Below are positions 39,573-48,781 of a stretch of DNA of 64,000 bases, piece by piece. Under the pieces are notes generated by a model. It made no database searches, had not been told where the DNA came from, and saw only the letters and a program-made list of their open reading frames with translations. This stretch comes from Pseudobacteriovorax antillogorgiicola (GTDB taxonomy: Bacteria > Bdellovibrionota_B > Oligoflexia > Oligoflexales > Oligoflexaceae): the NCBI RefSeq assembly GCF_900177345.1, contig NZ_FWZT01000007.1, forward strand, positions 1 to 64,000, given 5' to 3'. Position 1 is the first letter of the stretch, and each line of letters starts with the position of its first letter. The translations under genes and the position numbers were made by a program.

Positions 39573-40415
39573 ATGAAAAGGAAAACGGTTCAAGAAACCA
39601 TCGAAACCTGTGATGGGCTCGATCTTTTTTGCGAAACCTACCCCGTTGACGAACCACAAGGGGTCGCTATCATTAGCCACGGTTTTGGCGAACATTGTGG
39701 GGTGTATAAAAGCCTGGCAGATGCTCTTCAGGATCAAAACTTTGCAGTCTTTACCTACGATCTTCGCGGTCACGGAAAATCTCCTGGTGAACGTGGAGAT
39801 TTCGGTAGTCTTGGTGATGTGGTTGATGATTTAGAGTTGTTGGTAGCCAGGGCCAACGAACGCTATGAGTCGAAGCCTCTATTTTTGCTTGGTCATAACA
39901 TCGGGGGTAGTATTGCGGCTATTTATACCGTCAAAACCAGGCCTCATATCGGTGGATTGCTACTTAGTCACCTACCGTTTCATATCGAGTCAAGCAGTGT
40001 CCAAAGGATCATCAAGCCCTTGCTAAAAGTATTTTTGCCTATCGAGTCTGAGCATAAAGCCCAAGACTTTCTGGGCGCTGTCCAGGCCAACGATGAGCTT
40101 CTCCACCACCAAGCCCTAACAATGATGGCTACTGTGGAACTGGACGAGGGGCACCATCGATTGCAGCGCAAAGGGGATCAGCTCGTTTGCCCGCTCTATG
40201 TCGTTTGCAAAAAAAGTCATGGAGCTGAACATCAGAGATTCTTCGATCGGACTCTCAGCTATTCAAAAGAAATTGCCTTGCATGATATGCATCCTAGTGC
40301 GCCTAGCGTTTTTGAACCAATGATTGCTTGGATGGCCAAGAGAGTGCCTGAGTTTGAGAGTATGGATGAAGCTGTGGAGGACGATGACACAGAACTATCA
40401 GCTCGCAGCTTTTAG
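39573..40415 (+). CDS. Alpha/beta hydrolase fold protein lacking the catalytic serine
   Basis: A 280-residue protein of the monoacylglycerol lipase-like (Hydrolase_4) group. The oxyanion region HGFGEHCG and the strand VFTYDLRGHGKSPGERG are intact. The nucleophile elbow reads GHNIGG, with Asn109 (codon AAC) where Ser is required. The usual acid region (CKKSHGAEHQRFF) also lacks a clear Asp, although HDMHPSAP could hold the His. It may therefore be a non-catalytic member. ATG at 39573 is preferred because homology begins just after it. It is monocistronic, between rpsA and a Sel1-like lipoprotein gene. Confidence 0.82.
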   Translation: MKRKTVQETIETCDGLDLFCETYPVDEPQGVAIISHGFGEHCGVYKSLADALQDQNFAVFTYDLRGHGKSPGERGDFGSLGDVVDDLELLVARANERYESKPLFLLGHNIGGSIAAIYTVKTRPHIGGLLLSHLPFHIESSSVQRIIKPLLKVFLPIESEHKAQDFLGAVQANDELLHHQALTMMATVELDEGHHRLQRKGDQLVCPLYVVCKKSHGAEHQRFFDRTLSYSKEIALHDMHPSAPSVFEPMIAWMAKRVPEFESMDEAVEDDDTELSARSF

Positions 40416-40441
40416 CATCTATGGTTTGATGTTTGCTTAGT

Positions 40442-41071
40442 TCAATGAGCCATTTTTGTTTTATCAATAACCCGTCGCAAGCTATCACATGCACCTTCAT
40501 GCTGATTGAGGCAAGCCCTAGAATAATAGTCCTTTGCTTGTTCATGCTGGCCCATGGTTTCTAGACCAAAGCCCATATTGTTACAACTTTTGAGGATGCC
40601 GTGCTTACAAGACAACCTATAGAAGCGCAGAGCGTTCTTGAAATTGCCTTGTTTATGTTCATAGTAAGCGAACTTGTGACAAGCTTCATAGTAGCCCAAC
40701 TGACAAGCATCAAGGTAATAGCGCCTAGCTTCGTCTGATTTACCATTGCGGGCTGCTATGCGGCCATGGGCGAAGAGTCTTTCCGCATAGCTTGGCGTAG
40801 TTTTGTCTTGTTTTGCTGGGGCTGGTGCCTCGGTGCTTAGGCTTGGGTCGCTAGGAGGGGGTACTTCGAGGTCATCGACCAGGGCTTGCTCAGACTTAGC
40901 CTCTTCACGAATTTGCTCCACAATCGATTTTTCAGCGATCGGCTTTTTCGGGGGAGCCTTGGCAGAAAGCCCTCCTCTGACTCGCTCTTTTTGTGCGCTT
41001 GCGTTTTTGGATTTCTTCGGTTCACAAGCCATACACCCGATGGCTACTGCTAGGATCAAAATGGGTTTCAC
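40442..41071 (-). CDS. Sel1-repeat lipoprotein
   Basis: A 209-residue precursor. The N-terminus (MKPILILAVAIGCMACEPKK) is a lipoprotein signal, with Cys13 or Cys16 as the lipidation site. A Lys/Pro/Ala-rich linker (20-90) leads to four or five Sel1-like helical repeats with the spaced Cys pattern YYLDACQLGYYEACHKFAYY and ACLNQHEGACDSL. Such proteins scaffold envelope complexes; the partner is unknown. It is convergent with the alpha/beta hydrolase gene. Confidence 0.78.
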   Translation of the reverse strand: MKPILILAVAIGCMACEPKKSKNASAQKERVRGGLSAKAPPKKPIAEKSIVEQIREEAKSEQALVDDLEVPPPSDPSLSTEAPAPAKQDKTTPSYAERLFAHGRIAARNGKSDEARRYYLDACQLGYYEACHKFAYYEHKQGNFKNALRFYRLSCKHGILKSCNNMGFGLETMGQHEQAKDYYSRACLNQHEGACDSLRRVIDKTKMAH

Positions 41072-41219
41072 CGACCACCTCCTTGATACACCTTGGCTTT
41101 TTATCGGTGAATCTTAAAAAGAATGAAGGCAAGTCTTGCCTAGTCGCTGAGCCTTGCATTCGCTGGCGGAATCGATATGATTGGCTGACAAATGGCGAAT
41201 TTGAAACTGGAGGGTGACT

Positions 41220-42527
41220 ATGACACAGGACTATCAGTATATTCAGGGATTCGGCAATCACATCAGCACCGAGGCCTTGCCCGGAGCTTTGCCATATGGA
41301 AAAAACTCACCCCAAAAGCCCCCTTATGGTTTGATTCCTGAGCTGCTTTCTGGAACTGCCTTTACGGCGAGAAGGCATGAAAATTTAAGGACTTGGCTCT
41401 ATCGTATCCGGCCATCTGTACTCCAAGGGGCCTTTGCCCCTGCGACCGGATTCGAAGCGATTCAATCAGCCCCCTTGGGTGATGACCATATTACTCCGCA
41501 GCAACTTCGCTGGGACCCGATGCCAAAACCCTCTGGGTCGACCCATTTGATTCAAGGGATGGTTACAGTTGCTGCCAATGGGGATGCGGCAATGCGTGCT
41601 GGTAGTGCCATTCATCTTTACTCTGCCAATGAGTCAATGAAAGATGAGTATTTCTACAACTCAGACGGTGATTTGTTGATCGTTCCCCAATCGGGAGAGC
41701 TGCTCCTGAAAACTGAGTTCGGCACAATGTCAGTAGAACCGACGGAAATTGCGATGATTCCTAGAGGAGTGAAGTTTCAAGCGGAACTGCCCAAGGGCGA
41801 TGCGTGCGGCTACATGCTGGAAATCTACGGCAACCATATGATCCTCCCTGATCTTGGCCCTATTGGCTCGAACGGGCTTGCAAATCCTCGTGATTTTCAA
41901 AGCCCGGTGGCCGCCTACGAGGAGCGATCTGGTGACTTTCAGCTACTCTGCAAGTATGGTGGTAAATTCTTTACAGCAGCCATCAGTCATTCGCCACTGG
42001 ACGTCGTAGCTTGGCATGGAAACTATGCTCCCTATAAATACGATCTCAAGCTGTTCAATACGATAAACACAGTCAGCTACGATCATCCTGATCCCTCAAT
42101 CTTCACCGTACTGACCTCGCCGTCAGAGCACCCTGGTTGTGCCAACGTTGATTTCGTAATTTTTCCACCGAGGTGGATGGTGGCAGAGGATACCTTTCGC
42201 CCTCCCTACTATCATCGCAATGTGATGAGTGAGTACATGGGGTTGATTCATGGGGCTTACGATGCCAAACCTGATGGAGGCTTTGAGCCTGGTGGGGGAA
42301 GCTTGCACTCTTGCATGGCTGCCCATGGTCCCGAGGCCAAGGTTTTTGATCGTGCTAGTGATGTGGAGCTAAAACCAGAGTATCAAGGCAACACGTTAGC
42401 TTTCATGTTTGAGTCGTCTTACATCTATAAAACCACAGCTTTTGCAATGGATACTCCCACTTTACAAGAGGACTATCACCAATGCTGGCAGGGCTTGAAA
42501 CCGCGATTTGACCCCAAAAAGCCCTAA
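41220..42527 (+). CDS. hmgA: Homogentisate 1,2-dioxygenase
   Basis: A 435-residue iron enzyme opening the ring of homogentisate to maleylacetoacetate in tyrosine and phenylalanine breakdown. Family stretches include QGFGNHISTEALPGALP, RTWLYRIRPSV, GVKFQAELP and PPYYHRNVMSEYMGLIHG, with metal ligands in the last of these. ATG at 41220 has GGAGGG six bases upstream; a GTG two codons earlier is the alternative. The matching isomerase (maiA) lies at 54.5 kb, and no fumarylacetoacetase gene is in the window. Confidence 0.97.
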   Translation: MTQDYQYIQGFGNHISTEALPGALPYGKNSPQKPPYGLIPELLSGTAFTARRHENLRTWLYRIRPSVLQGAFAPATGFEAIQSAPLGDDHITPQQLRWDPMPKPSGSTHLIQGMVTVAANGDAAMRAGSAIHLYSANESMKDEYFYNSDGDLLIVPQSGELLLKTEFGTMSVEPTEIAMIPRGVKFQAELPKGDACGYMLEIYGNHMILPDLGPIGSNGLANPRDFQSPVAAYEERSGDFQLLCKYGGKFFTAAISHSPLDVVAWHGNYAPYKYDLKLFNTINTVSYDHPDPSIFTVLTSPSEHPGCANVDFVIFPPRWMVAEDTFRPPYYHRNVMSEYMGLIHGAYDAKPDGGFEPGGGSLHSCMAAHGPEAKVFDRASDVELKPEYQGNTLAFMFESSYIYKTTAFAMDTPTLQEDYHQCWQGLKPRFDPKKP

Positions 42528-42543
42528 CGAGAGGAGGGCTGCT

Positions 42544-44022
42544 GTGAAGTCGCCGGAATTATCGGAACTGCTTGCTTATCTTCGACAAGAAAACTTGATT
42601 CAGGCTGAAGAGATTGTCCAACCGCAAAGTCTGGGGCAAGTCGTTAGCGATAGCCGTCAGCTAAAGGCTGGTGATGTGTTTATCGCTTATCAAGGGGTGA
42701 GCTTCGATTCTCACGAGACCTTATGTGATATGACGGCAAACGGTGCAGGCCTGGTCATTCTCGATAAACCCAAATTTTTGCCGGATGTAAAGGGCTTCAA
42801 TCATATCTTGGTGAAAAACTCCCGAAAGGTTTGGGCGTATATTGCTGCGATGGTTCATGGTCATCCCGAAACTCGTGTCCCCATGTATGGAGTCACTGGA
42901 ACCAATGGTAAAACCTCATCAGCTTGGTTGAGTCAGTCTCTTTTAAAGCCAGTTGGCAAGAAGGTTTTTGTTATTGGTACCATGGGGGCTTTCCTAGGCG
43001 ATGAGTTCTTTCCAACCCGTCACACAACACCTGATCCAGACGAACTCTTCTCACTTTTAAAAGCTGCTGCTGATCGTGGCGCTGATCTTATTGTGATGGA
43101 GGTGTCCTCTCACGCGATTGTTCAGGAAAAGCTTGGCCCTATCCGTTTTCAAGGGGTTTTGTTCACAAGCTTCTCAAGGGATCACCTGGATTTTCATGAG
43201 ACCATGGAAGAGTATTTTGATGCCAAGTTGCAGGCGTTTCGTACCTATTTGGAGGCGGGGGGAGCAAAGGTTGCCCATGAAAGTGTGATGCCGCTCTTGC
43301 AGGCTAAGGGTGAGGAGCGAGTGATCTCCTATGGGAGTCGCGGCGATTGGCAAATGAGCTTGCAAGAAGCGTCTTTAGATGGCTGTCGTTTGCAACTGCA
43401 ATATGAAAGTCATCAGTGTAATTTGAACGTTCCCCTTGTGGGCGACTTCATTGTTCAAAACCTAGTGGGGGTATTAATCCTACTGAGAGAACATTGGCAA
43501 AGCACAAGTCTACAAGAACTCTTGAACCAACTTTCGACGGTGCCTGGAAGGTTGGAGCGGGTGCAATCGCAAGGATCTGACGAGCGTGTGGTTCTCGTGG
43601 ACTACGCTCATACGCCAGATGCATTGGAGAAATGCCTTGCAAGCCTGAGACCTCTCGCTACCAAGCGACTTGTCGTGGTCTTCGGTTGTGGTGGCGATCG
43701 GGATCGGGGTAAGAGGCCGCTGATGGCACAAGCGGCAGCTCGCTATGGGGATCACTTATTGATCACATCTGACAACCCGCGAACTGAAGATCCGCAGCAA
43801 ATCATCGATGACATCGTCGCAGGGCTTCCGGCAGATGCTAAAGCCCGCTGTACGGTGGAGATCGATCGGCGACAGGCAATAGCAACCGCTGTCGGCATGC
43901 TCAACCCTCGGGACTGCCTGCTGATTGCTGGCAAGGGCCATGAAGATTATCAGATCATCGGCAAAGATAGGATAGACTTTGATGATCGTCTAGTCGCTCG
44001 TGATGCCATGGATAATATATAG
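42544..44022 (+). CDS. murE: UDP-MurNAc-tripeptide synthetase (meso-DAP adding)
   Basis: A 492-residue ATP-dependent ligase adding meso-diaminopimelate to UDP-MurNAc-L-Ala-D-Glu in peptidoglycan synthesis. The ATP loop is YGVTGTNGKTSSAWL. The meso-DAP specificity motif DNPR is present in TSDNPRTEDP. VDYAHTPDALEKCL and GKGHEDYQIIG complete the Mur ligase pattern. GTG at 42544, with GAGAGGAGGG upstream, is preferred over starts inside hmgA. The gap of 16 nt after hmgA suggests one transcript, an unusual partner for murE, which normally lies in the dcw cluster. Confidence 0.95.
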   Translation: MKSPELSELLAYLRQENLIQAEEIVQPQSLGQVVSDSRQLKAGDVFIAYQGVSFDSHETLCDMTANGAGLVILDKPKFLPDVKGFNHILVKNSRKVWAYIAAMVHGHPETRVPMYGVTGTNGKTSSAWLSQSLLKPVGKKVFVIGTMGAFLGDEFFPTRHTTPDPDELFSLLKAAADRGADLIVMEVSSHAIVQEKLGPIRFQGVLFTSFSRDHLDFHETMEEYFDAKLQAFRTYLEAGGAKVAHESVMPLLQAKGEERVISYGSRGDWQMSLQEASLDGCRLQLQYESHQCNLNVPLVGDFIVQNLVGVLILLREHWQSTSLQELLNQLSTVPGRLERVQSQGSDERVVLVDYAHTPDALEKCLASLRPLATKRLVVVFGCGGDRDRGKRPLMAQAAARYGDHLLITSDNPRTEDPQQIIDDIVAGLPADAKARCTVEIDRRQAIATAVGMLNPRDCLLIAGKGHEDYQIIGKDRIDFDDRLVARDAMDNI

Positions 44023-44262
44023 AAGGCAATTTTGTGTTCCGTCATTTTTCTCTGTACCATCATTGCAACCTGTCATATTATAGGTATAAGCATCCACCTA
44101 GACATATAATCTCATGCCTATGCCTTTTTGGTAATAGGCTGGTTGGTTTAGACCACCCTACTATATATAGCGCCTCGATCCGTCGTAGGCCGCTATGCAT
44201 ATTTTTTGAACAACTCAATTAACGCCTTGGAATCATGGGGTAATTATCGGCCTATACAGGGT

Positions 44263-44325
44263 TTATCCACTTTTCCTGTGGATAACTTCGGGAAGAAGGC
44301 TGTGGATATCTATATCTGTGGATGT
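44263..44325. promoter_or_regulatory. Cluster of four DnaA-box-like 9-mers
   Basis: Within 63 bp are TTATCCACT (44263-44271), TGTGGATAA (44277-44285, a perfect box on the minus strand), TGTGGATAT (44301-44309) and TGTGGATGT (44317-44325). The first two face each other. The surrounding gene-free stretch 44023-44438 is AT-rich, with TATATATAG at 44162 and a T-run near 44205. This is consistent with an origin, a DnaA-titration site or a DnaA-regulated promoter; none of the usual origin neighbours (dnaA, dnaN, mnmG, parAB) is in the window. Confidence 0.6.
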
Positions 44326-44438
44326 TTTGGCTACATAAAATCACTTGTGTAATCTGGCCTCAATATCACCATGTTTTTCTCGTGAAAAGTTTGGTCGGAC
44401 CTTTTAGAATGGGTGGGAAATCGCTGTAGGAGAAGCTT

Positions 44439-46217
44439 TTGCGTCCTTTGTTTACAGTTACTTTACTTTGGCTCACTCTAGCTTGCGGGCGTGAGGGAGA
44501 CGTGAATGGAGAATCATCGCCAGCTGACACCATGTCTGATCATGGTTGGCTGACCCATCCTACTGAAGAAGAGCTGATCCGTGGTGATGCTGTGGAGGGT
44601 TCCTATCTTGTGGCTTTCAAAGGAGTCCCCACAGGCACATCATCTGCTGCTATCAATAGCTATGGTATCCGCAAGCAAACCATGCACGGACTTGCAGATA
44701 AGGCTTTGGGTAAGTCAGAGCTGATTAGTATTGACCTTCTTGCGAACTTAAACTTGAGCGATCCTCAATTCAGCTTCAAGCCCCTTCTCGATCGTTTGCC
44801 AGGCCCCTCGGGTCTGGAGCTTCGGTTTCATAATCCGAAGCAAGATCGAGCCGCTATCTCGAAAGTGCAGTTTAGCTCTCAAGAAGCAGCTCACACGCAG
44901 CTGCACACCTGGTATGAGCAGGGTGTGATTTGGTATGCTGAGCCGAACTATATCAGTAAGCCTAAGGGTGTTTTAGAAGATGACATCATCACCAATTTCA
45001 ACGATCCAGTGTCCTTTCCTTGGCTCGATCAGATTGCCTATATCAGTACGATCCAATATTTTAACGAGAATCCCGCGGTGGATTCTCCTGTTATAGCAGT
45101 TTTAGACTCAGGGGTGGATGTTCTTCATCCTGCGCTAGCTGATAACATTTACCTTAATACCGACGGACAAAATCAGCTTTGTCTTGAGGATCTCTATGGG
45201 TGCGACACCACTGATACCAAGAAAGATGTCTTAGGCCGCGGAACTGTTTACCCCGCGGGAACTTCGGGATTCAATCAATCCTGCAATAACGAACAGTCTA
45301 ACTGTGCCCATGGAACTCATGTAACTGGGATTATCGCTGCTCAAGACAGCTCGTATGTTGGAGTTTGCCCCTATTGCCGGGTGTTGGTGGTTAAGGTGGT
45401 TGGCATCAAAGAGGAGAATGGGAGGGAAAGCTTCCAGATTGAAGATAGCGCGATTATCGCTGGACTAGCTTATGTGTCTGGCTTCACTGTAGGGGGAGAG
45501 CCGCTGGTGCGGGTGATCAATGCCTCCTTTGGCAAATTTCAAAAGTCGCGCTCTGTAGGGCTCTTCATCGAGTCTCTCACGAAGTTTGGGCGTGGGATAT
45601 TGACTGTTGCAGCGGCAGGCAACGAGGACACCATGAAGCCTCAGTACCCCGCAGCTTTCGAAGATGTGATCGCAGTATCATCGGTGGATAGTAGCTCTGA
45701 TACCCCCCAAAAAGCACCTTCATCCAACTTTGGAATGTGGGTTGATATATCTGCTCCCGGTTCTGGTAGCTGCCGAATCACATCAGGGATTCTATCCTCG
45801 ATTCCTGGGGGACTATCTTATTGCACCGAGGGCACTTCAATGGCATCTCCGGTGGTAGCTGGTGTGGCTGGCTTAGTGCTTGCTGCCGAGCCCACTCTGG
45901 ACTACGATCAACTCCGATCGCGGGTCTTAAACTCGGCGGTGCCCGATAATCTCTACCGCGATGGTGTGAATAACGCGTTCCGCCCGCGAGTCTCTGGGCA
46001 AGAACTGGTGCCACTCTTGGGTGGAGGGGTTGTGAATGCACTGGCGGCGGTTGATTTGTCCGTTGAGAAAAGTGACCCTATATTCACGGAGAAGCGTGAT
46101 GCTGTGCGCCCTGGCTGCGGCAGCATTGGTGCTCAAGGGTCAAGCTGGTGGTCTTTGGCCCTGTTGCTGTTACCCCTATATTTGCTTAATCGAAAAAAAT
46201 GTCGACATCGTTGCTGA
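44439..46217 (+). CDS. Subtilisin-like (S8) serine protease with lipoprotein signal and C-terminal sorting-like tail
   Basis: A 592-residue exported protease. A lipobox (LTLAC, Cys16) opens it. Residues about 50-185 look like an inhibitor-type propeptide. The S8 domain has Asp223 (AVLDSGVD), His291 (CAHGTHVTG) and Ser467 (EGTSMASPVVAG), plus VAAAGNE near the oxyanion site. Several cysteines suggest disulfides. The C-terminus has GCGSIGAQ, then a membrane helix (WWSLALLLLPLYLL), then NRKKCRHRC. This resembles Cys-containing CTERM sorting tails, without an exact family match. TTG start with TAGGAGAAG upstream. Confidence 0.9.
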   Translation: MRPLFTVTLLWLTLACGREGDVNGESSPADTMSDHGWLTHPTEEELIRGDAVEGSYLVAFKGVPTGTSSAAINSYGIRKQTMHGLADKALGKSELISIDLLANLNLSDPQFSFKPLLDRLPGPSGLELRFHNPKQDRAAISKVQFSSQEAAHTQLHTWYEQGVIWYAEPNYISKPKGVLEDDIITNFNDPVSFPWLDQIAYISTIQYFNENPAVDSPVIAVLDSGVDVLHPALADNIYLNTDGQNQLCLEDLYGCDTTDTKKDVLGRGTVYPAGTSGFNQSCNNEQSNCAHGTHVTGIIAAQDSSYVGVCPYCRVLVVKVVGIKEENGRESFQIEDSAIIAGLAYVSGFTVGGEPLVRVINASFGKFQKSRSVGLFIESLTKFGRGILTVAAAGNEDTMKPQYPAAFEDVIAVSSVDSSSDTPQKAPSSNFGMWVDISAPGSGSCRITSGILSSIPGGLSYCTEGTSMASPVVAGVAGLVLAAEPTLDYDQLRSRVLNSAVPDNLYRDGVNNAFRPRVSGQELVPLLGGGVVNALAAVDLSVEKSDPIFTEKRDAVRPGCGSIGAQGSSWWSLALLLLPLYLLNRKKCRHRC

Positions 46218-46230
46218 AGGAGTCGTTGCT

Positions 46231-47211
46231 ATGGATCGTGATATTGAAGAACAGATAGTACAGGAAGGTACGACCTTAAAACAAGTCGTTACTATGATGG
46301 GGCGACGCCTAGTGGGCCAGAGCCACGTTGCCGAAAGGTTGTTGATGGGTCTTTTGTGTGACGGTCATGTCTTATTGGAAGGCTTGCCAGGTCTGGCTAA
46401 GACAACCGCTGTAAAGGCCTTGGGAGATTCGTCTGATCTCGCAGTGAAGCGGATTCAGTTCACTCCTGATCTGTTGCCTGCGGATGTGATCGGAACACAG
46501 ATCTACGATCCTAAAGAGGGCCAGTTTCAAGTTAAGAAGGGACCCGTTTTTTGCAACCTATTGATCGCGGATGAAATCAACAGAGCGCCAGCAAAAGTCC
46601 AGTCCGCCTTACTTGAAGCGATGCAGGAAAAGCAAGTGACCTTGGGCGATGAAACCTATCGCCTCGACAAGCCATTTTTAGTTATGGCAACCCAAAACCC
46701 CATCGAGCAAGAGGGAACATATCCCCTTCCAGAAGCCCAAGTAGACCGCTTCTTATTTAAGGTGAAAGTGGGCTATGGTTCTATGGACGAAGAGCAGGAA
46801 ATCATGCGCCGAATGGCGAGTGGTGTCGAAATCGATCTTGAAGAAACGATCACGGCTTCTGATATCTTAAGGATGAGAGAGCTTGTTAATCGGATCTATG
46901 TCTCCGATCAAGTTCGCCAGTATATCGTTCAGCTCGTCTTTGCTACCAGAGATCCTGGGGGGCAAGGGATTTACGATCTGAAAGGGATGATCCATGTGGG
47001 AGCTTCCCCACGGGCATCGATCAATCTGGAAAAGGCCGCTCGCGCCCAGGCCCTGATGGAAGGTCGCTCCTATGTAACACCACAGGATGTCAAGGATGTG
47101 GGTCCTGATATCTTACGGCATCGAATCATGCCTACCTATGAAGCCGAGGCGGAAAACGTTACAAGTGAAGACTTAGTTGCGAAGTTGTTTGAACGGGTGG
47201 ATGTTCCCTAA
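46231..47211 (+). CDS. MoxR-family AAA+ ATPase
   Basis: A 326-residue ATPase. Walker A is LEGLPGLAKTT, Walker B is LLIADEINRAPAKVQSALLE, sensor 1 is MATQNPIEQEGTYPLPEAQ, and the arginine region is VGASPRASINLEKAA. MoxR proteins act with vWA-domain partners as chaperones for envelope or metalloprotein assembly. It begins 13 nt after the protease gene and is followed by Bat-type genes with 1-4 nt overlaps. ATG at 46231 has GAAGGAG upstream. No vWA partner is encoded in the operon. Confidence 0.94.
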   Translation: MDRDIEEQIVQEGTTLKQVVTMMGRRLVGQSHVAERLLMGLLCDGHVLLEGLPGLAKTTAVKALGDSSDLAVKRIQFTPDLLPADVIGTQIYDPKEGQFQVKKGPVFCNLLIADEINRAPAKVQSALLEAMQEKQVTLGDETYRLDKPFLVMATQNPIEQEGTYPLPEAQVDRFLFKVKVGYGSMDEEQEIMRRMASGVEIDLEETITASDILRMRELVNRIYVSDQVRQYIVQLVFATRDPGGQGIYDLKGMIHVGASPRASINLEKAARAQALMEGRSYVTPQDVKDVGPDILRHRIMPTYEAEAENVTSEDLVAKLFERVDVP

Positions 47212-47729
47212 TGGAAACAGCATCTATTCCGCAACCACCCCATGGTCTGATGGGGCTTGATACAACGACGAGTGATCCTCTTTGGCTCTGGCTACTTTTG
47301 ATTGGGCTAGGCTTGCTGGTAATCTTTGCAGTAGTGCGTTGGTTTCTGGTACGAGCTAAGTCTAATAAAGGCACCCTTGTGGTTCGTTCAGAAGAAAAGA
47401 TTGCAGCAATTCGCAGGGATATTGAAACTCTTGAGGTTTCAGAAGAAACCCAAGGGCCATTCTTATCGCGCCTCAGCATCGGGCTGAGGGGAGCCTTGGA
47501 GCACATTGTCAAGCTACCCTTCACTGATATGACAAGATTCGAAATCAATAACGCCATACAGAGGCATTGGCCTTTGACCAATCACCTAGAGGCGTTCAAA
47601 GATGTTTTGGAGCATTCGGATCGTGTGAATTACCAAAACCATCGTTTAAAAATTGAAGAGCTTCATAGCCTTAAGGAACAGACATTGAACATCCTACAGG
47701 ATTTGGAAAGCTTTGTGAGGTATTCATGA
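47211..47729 (+). CDS. DUF4381-like membrane protein in the Bat-type operon
   Basis: A 172-residue protein. A short periplasmic N-terminus precedes one membrane helix (about residues 23-46, LWLWLLLIGLGLLVIFAVV). A helical cytoplasmic domain follows. Position and layout match DUF4381 proteins that lie between moxR and the batC/D genes in other bacteria, but the sequence alone is not decisive. It overlaps moxR by 1 nt and the next gene by 4 nt. Confidence 0.6.
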   Translation: METASIPQPPHGLMGLDTTTSDPLWLWLLLIGLGLLVIFAVVRWFLVRAKSNKGTLVVRSEEKIAAIRRDIETLEVSEETQGPFLSRLSIGLRGALEHIVKLPFTDMTRFEINNAIQRHWPLTNHLEAFKDVLEHSDRVNYQNHRLKIEELHSLKEQTLNILQDLESFVRYS

Positions 47730-48781
47730 AGGTTGCAATTATCTTTGTGTGGGCGCTCCTTGGGGCTAGCTCTGCCATGGGCGAAGTAGTTTCAGAAGCC
47801 TATGATTACTTTCGCGATGGTGAATACCAATCAGCAATAGAGCTGTTTAAGAATCACCTTCGCGAGAGACCTGATGATCATCAGCAGCGTTACAATCTTG
47901 GAGTTGCTTACTTTCAAGAAACGAAGTTTAAAGAAGCCGAAGCCGTTTTCACCTTGGCCTCTGAAACGAGTGACAGGGAGCTAAAAGCTAAGGCTCTATA
48001 TAATCGAGGTATGGCTCAACTCCAGCTGCAAAAGCCGAAATTAGCTTTGGATAGTTGGCGTGAAGCCCTGAGTTTCGACCTAGAGAGCAAGATGATTCAG
48101 GAAAACATCCAGTGGCTCGAAAAGCACATCCAGGAGCAAGAGGGTGAGCAAGAACAGCCTCCTGAAGGGCAGGGCGACGAGCAAGAAGACCAAAGTCAAG
48201 ACGGCGATCAGAGCCAGCAGGGTGAACAGCAAGATTCCAAAAACTCCGAGCAGAGCAAGGATGCTGCTCAAGAGGGGCAGGAGCAGCAGTCCTCTGACTC
48301 CAAACAAGGGCAGGAGCAAGAAGGCCAGCAGGAGTCTGAAAACGGCTCGGAAGAGGGGCAGAAGGCCAATGAACAAGGCCAAGAGCAAACACCATCCGAT
48401 GACAAAGATGGTGAAGATCAGGCAGCTTCCCCTGATCAAGGTGAGGAGCAGCAAGCAGGCTCAAGCGGCAGTGAATCCAAGGAATTAAGTGAGAAAGAAG
48501 CTGAAGCCGAACGACCTCAAGATGCTCAGGCTCTAAAACAGCAAGAAGAGTCACTACAGCAAGGCGGTCAAGAGGCAGAAGCCGAAGCGCAGGCGGAAGC
48601 AGAAAACTCACAGCCAGTGGGAGTTGTTGGTCAAGAATCTGAGAAACAAGCGTTGAGTGACAAAGAAATGGCGATACAGAATGCAGAAAAATTATTGAGA
48701 AGTGTAGAAGATAAAGTGGGAAAATTTCACCTGAGACGCGACGATGTGCAAGAGGAGCCCCGTAATGGCAATGATTGGTAA
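47726..48781 (+). CDS. BatC-like TPR protein with long Gln/Glu-rich low-complexity region
   Basis: A 351-residue exported protein. A signal peptide (1-19, SSAMG) precedes three TPR units (about 23-135, YNLGVAYFQETKFKEAEAVF). A run of some 155 residues dominated by Gln, Glu, Ser, Asp and Gly (about 138-295, for example EQEGEQEQPPEGQ) comes next, then a charged C-terminus. In related operons the TPR/Gln-rich part is attached to a vWA domain (BatB-BatC); here the vWA portion is absent. It overlaps batD by 17 nt. Confidence 0.75.
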   Translation: MKVAIIFVWALLGASSAMGEVVSEAYDYFRDGEYQSAIELFKNHLRERPDDHQQRYNLGVAYFQETKFKEAEAVFTLASETSDRELKAKALYNRGMAQLQLQKPKLALDSWREALSFDLESKMIQENIQWLEKHIQEQEGEQEQPPEGQGDEQEDQSQDGDQSQQGEQQDSKNSEQSKDAAQEGQEQQSSDSKQGQEQEGQQESENGSEEGQKANEQGQEQTPSDDKDGEDQAASPDQGEEQQAGSSGSESKELSEKEAEAERPQDAQALKQQEESLQQGGQEAEAEAQAEAENSQPVGVVGQESEKQALSDKEMAIQNAEKLLRSVEDKVGKFHLRRDDVQEEPRNGNDW

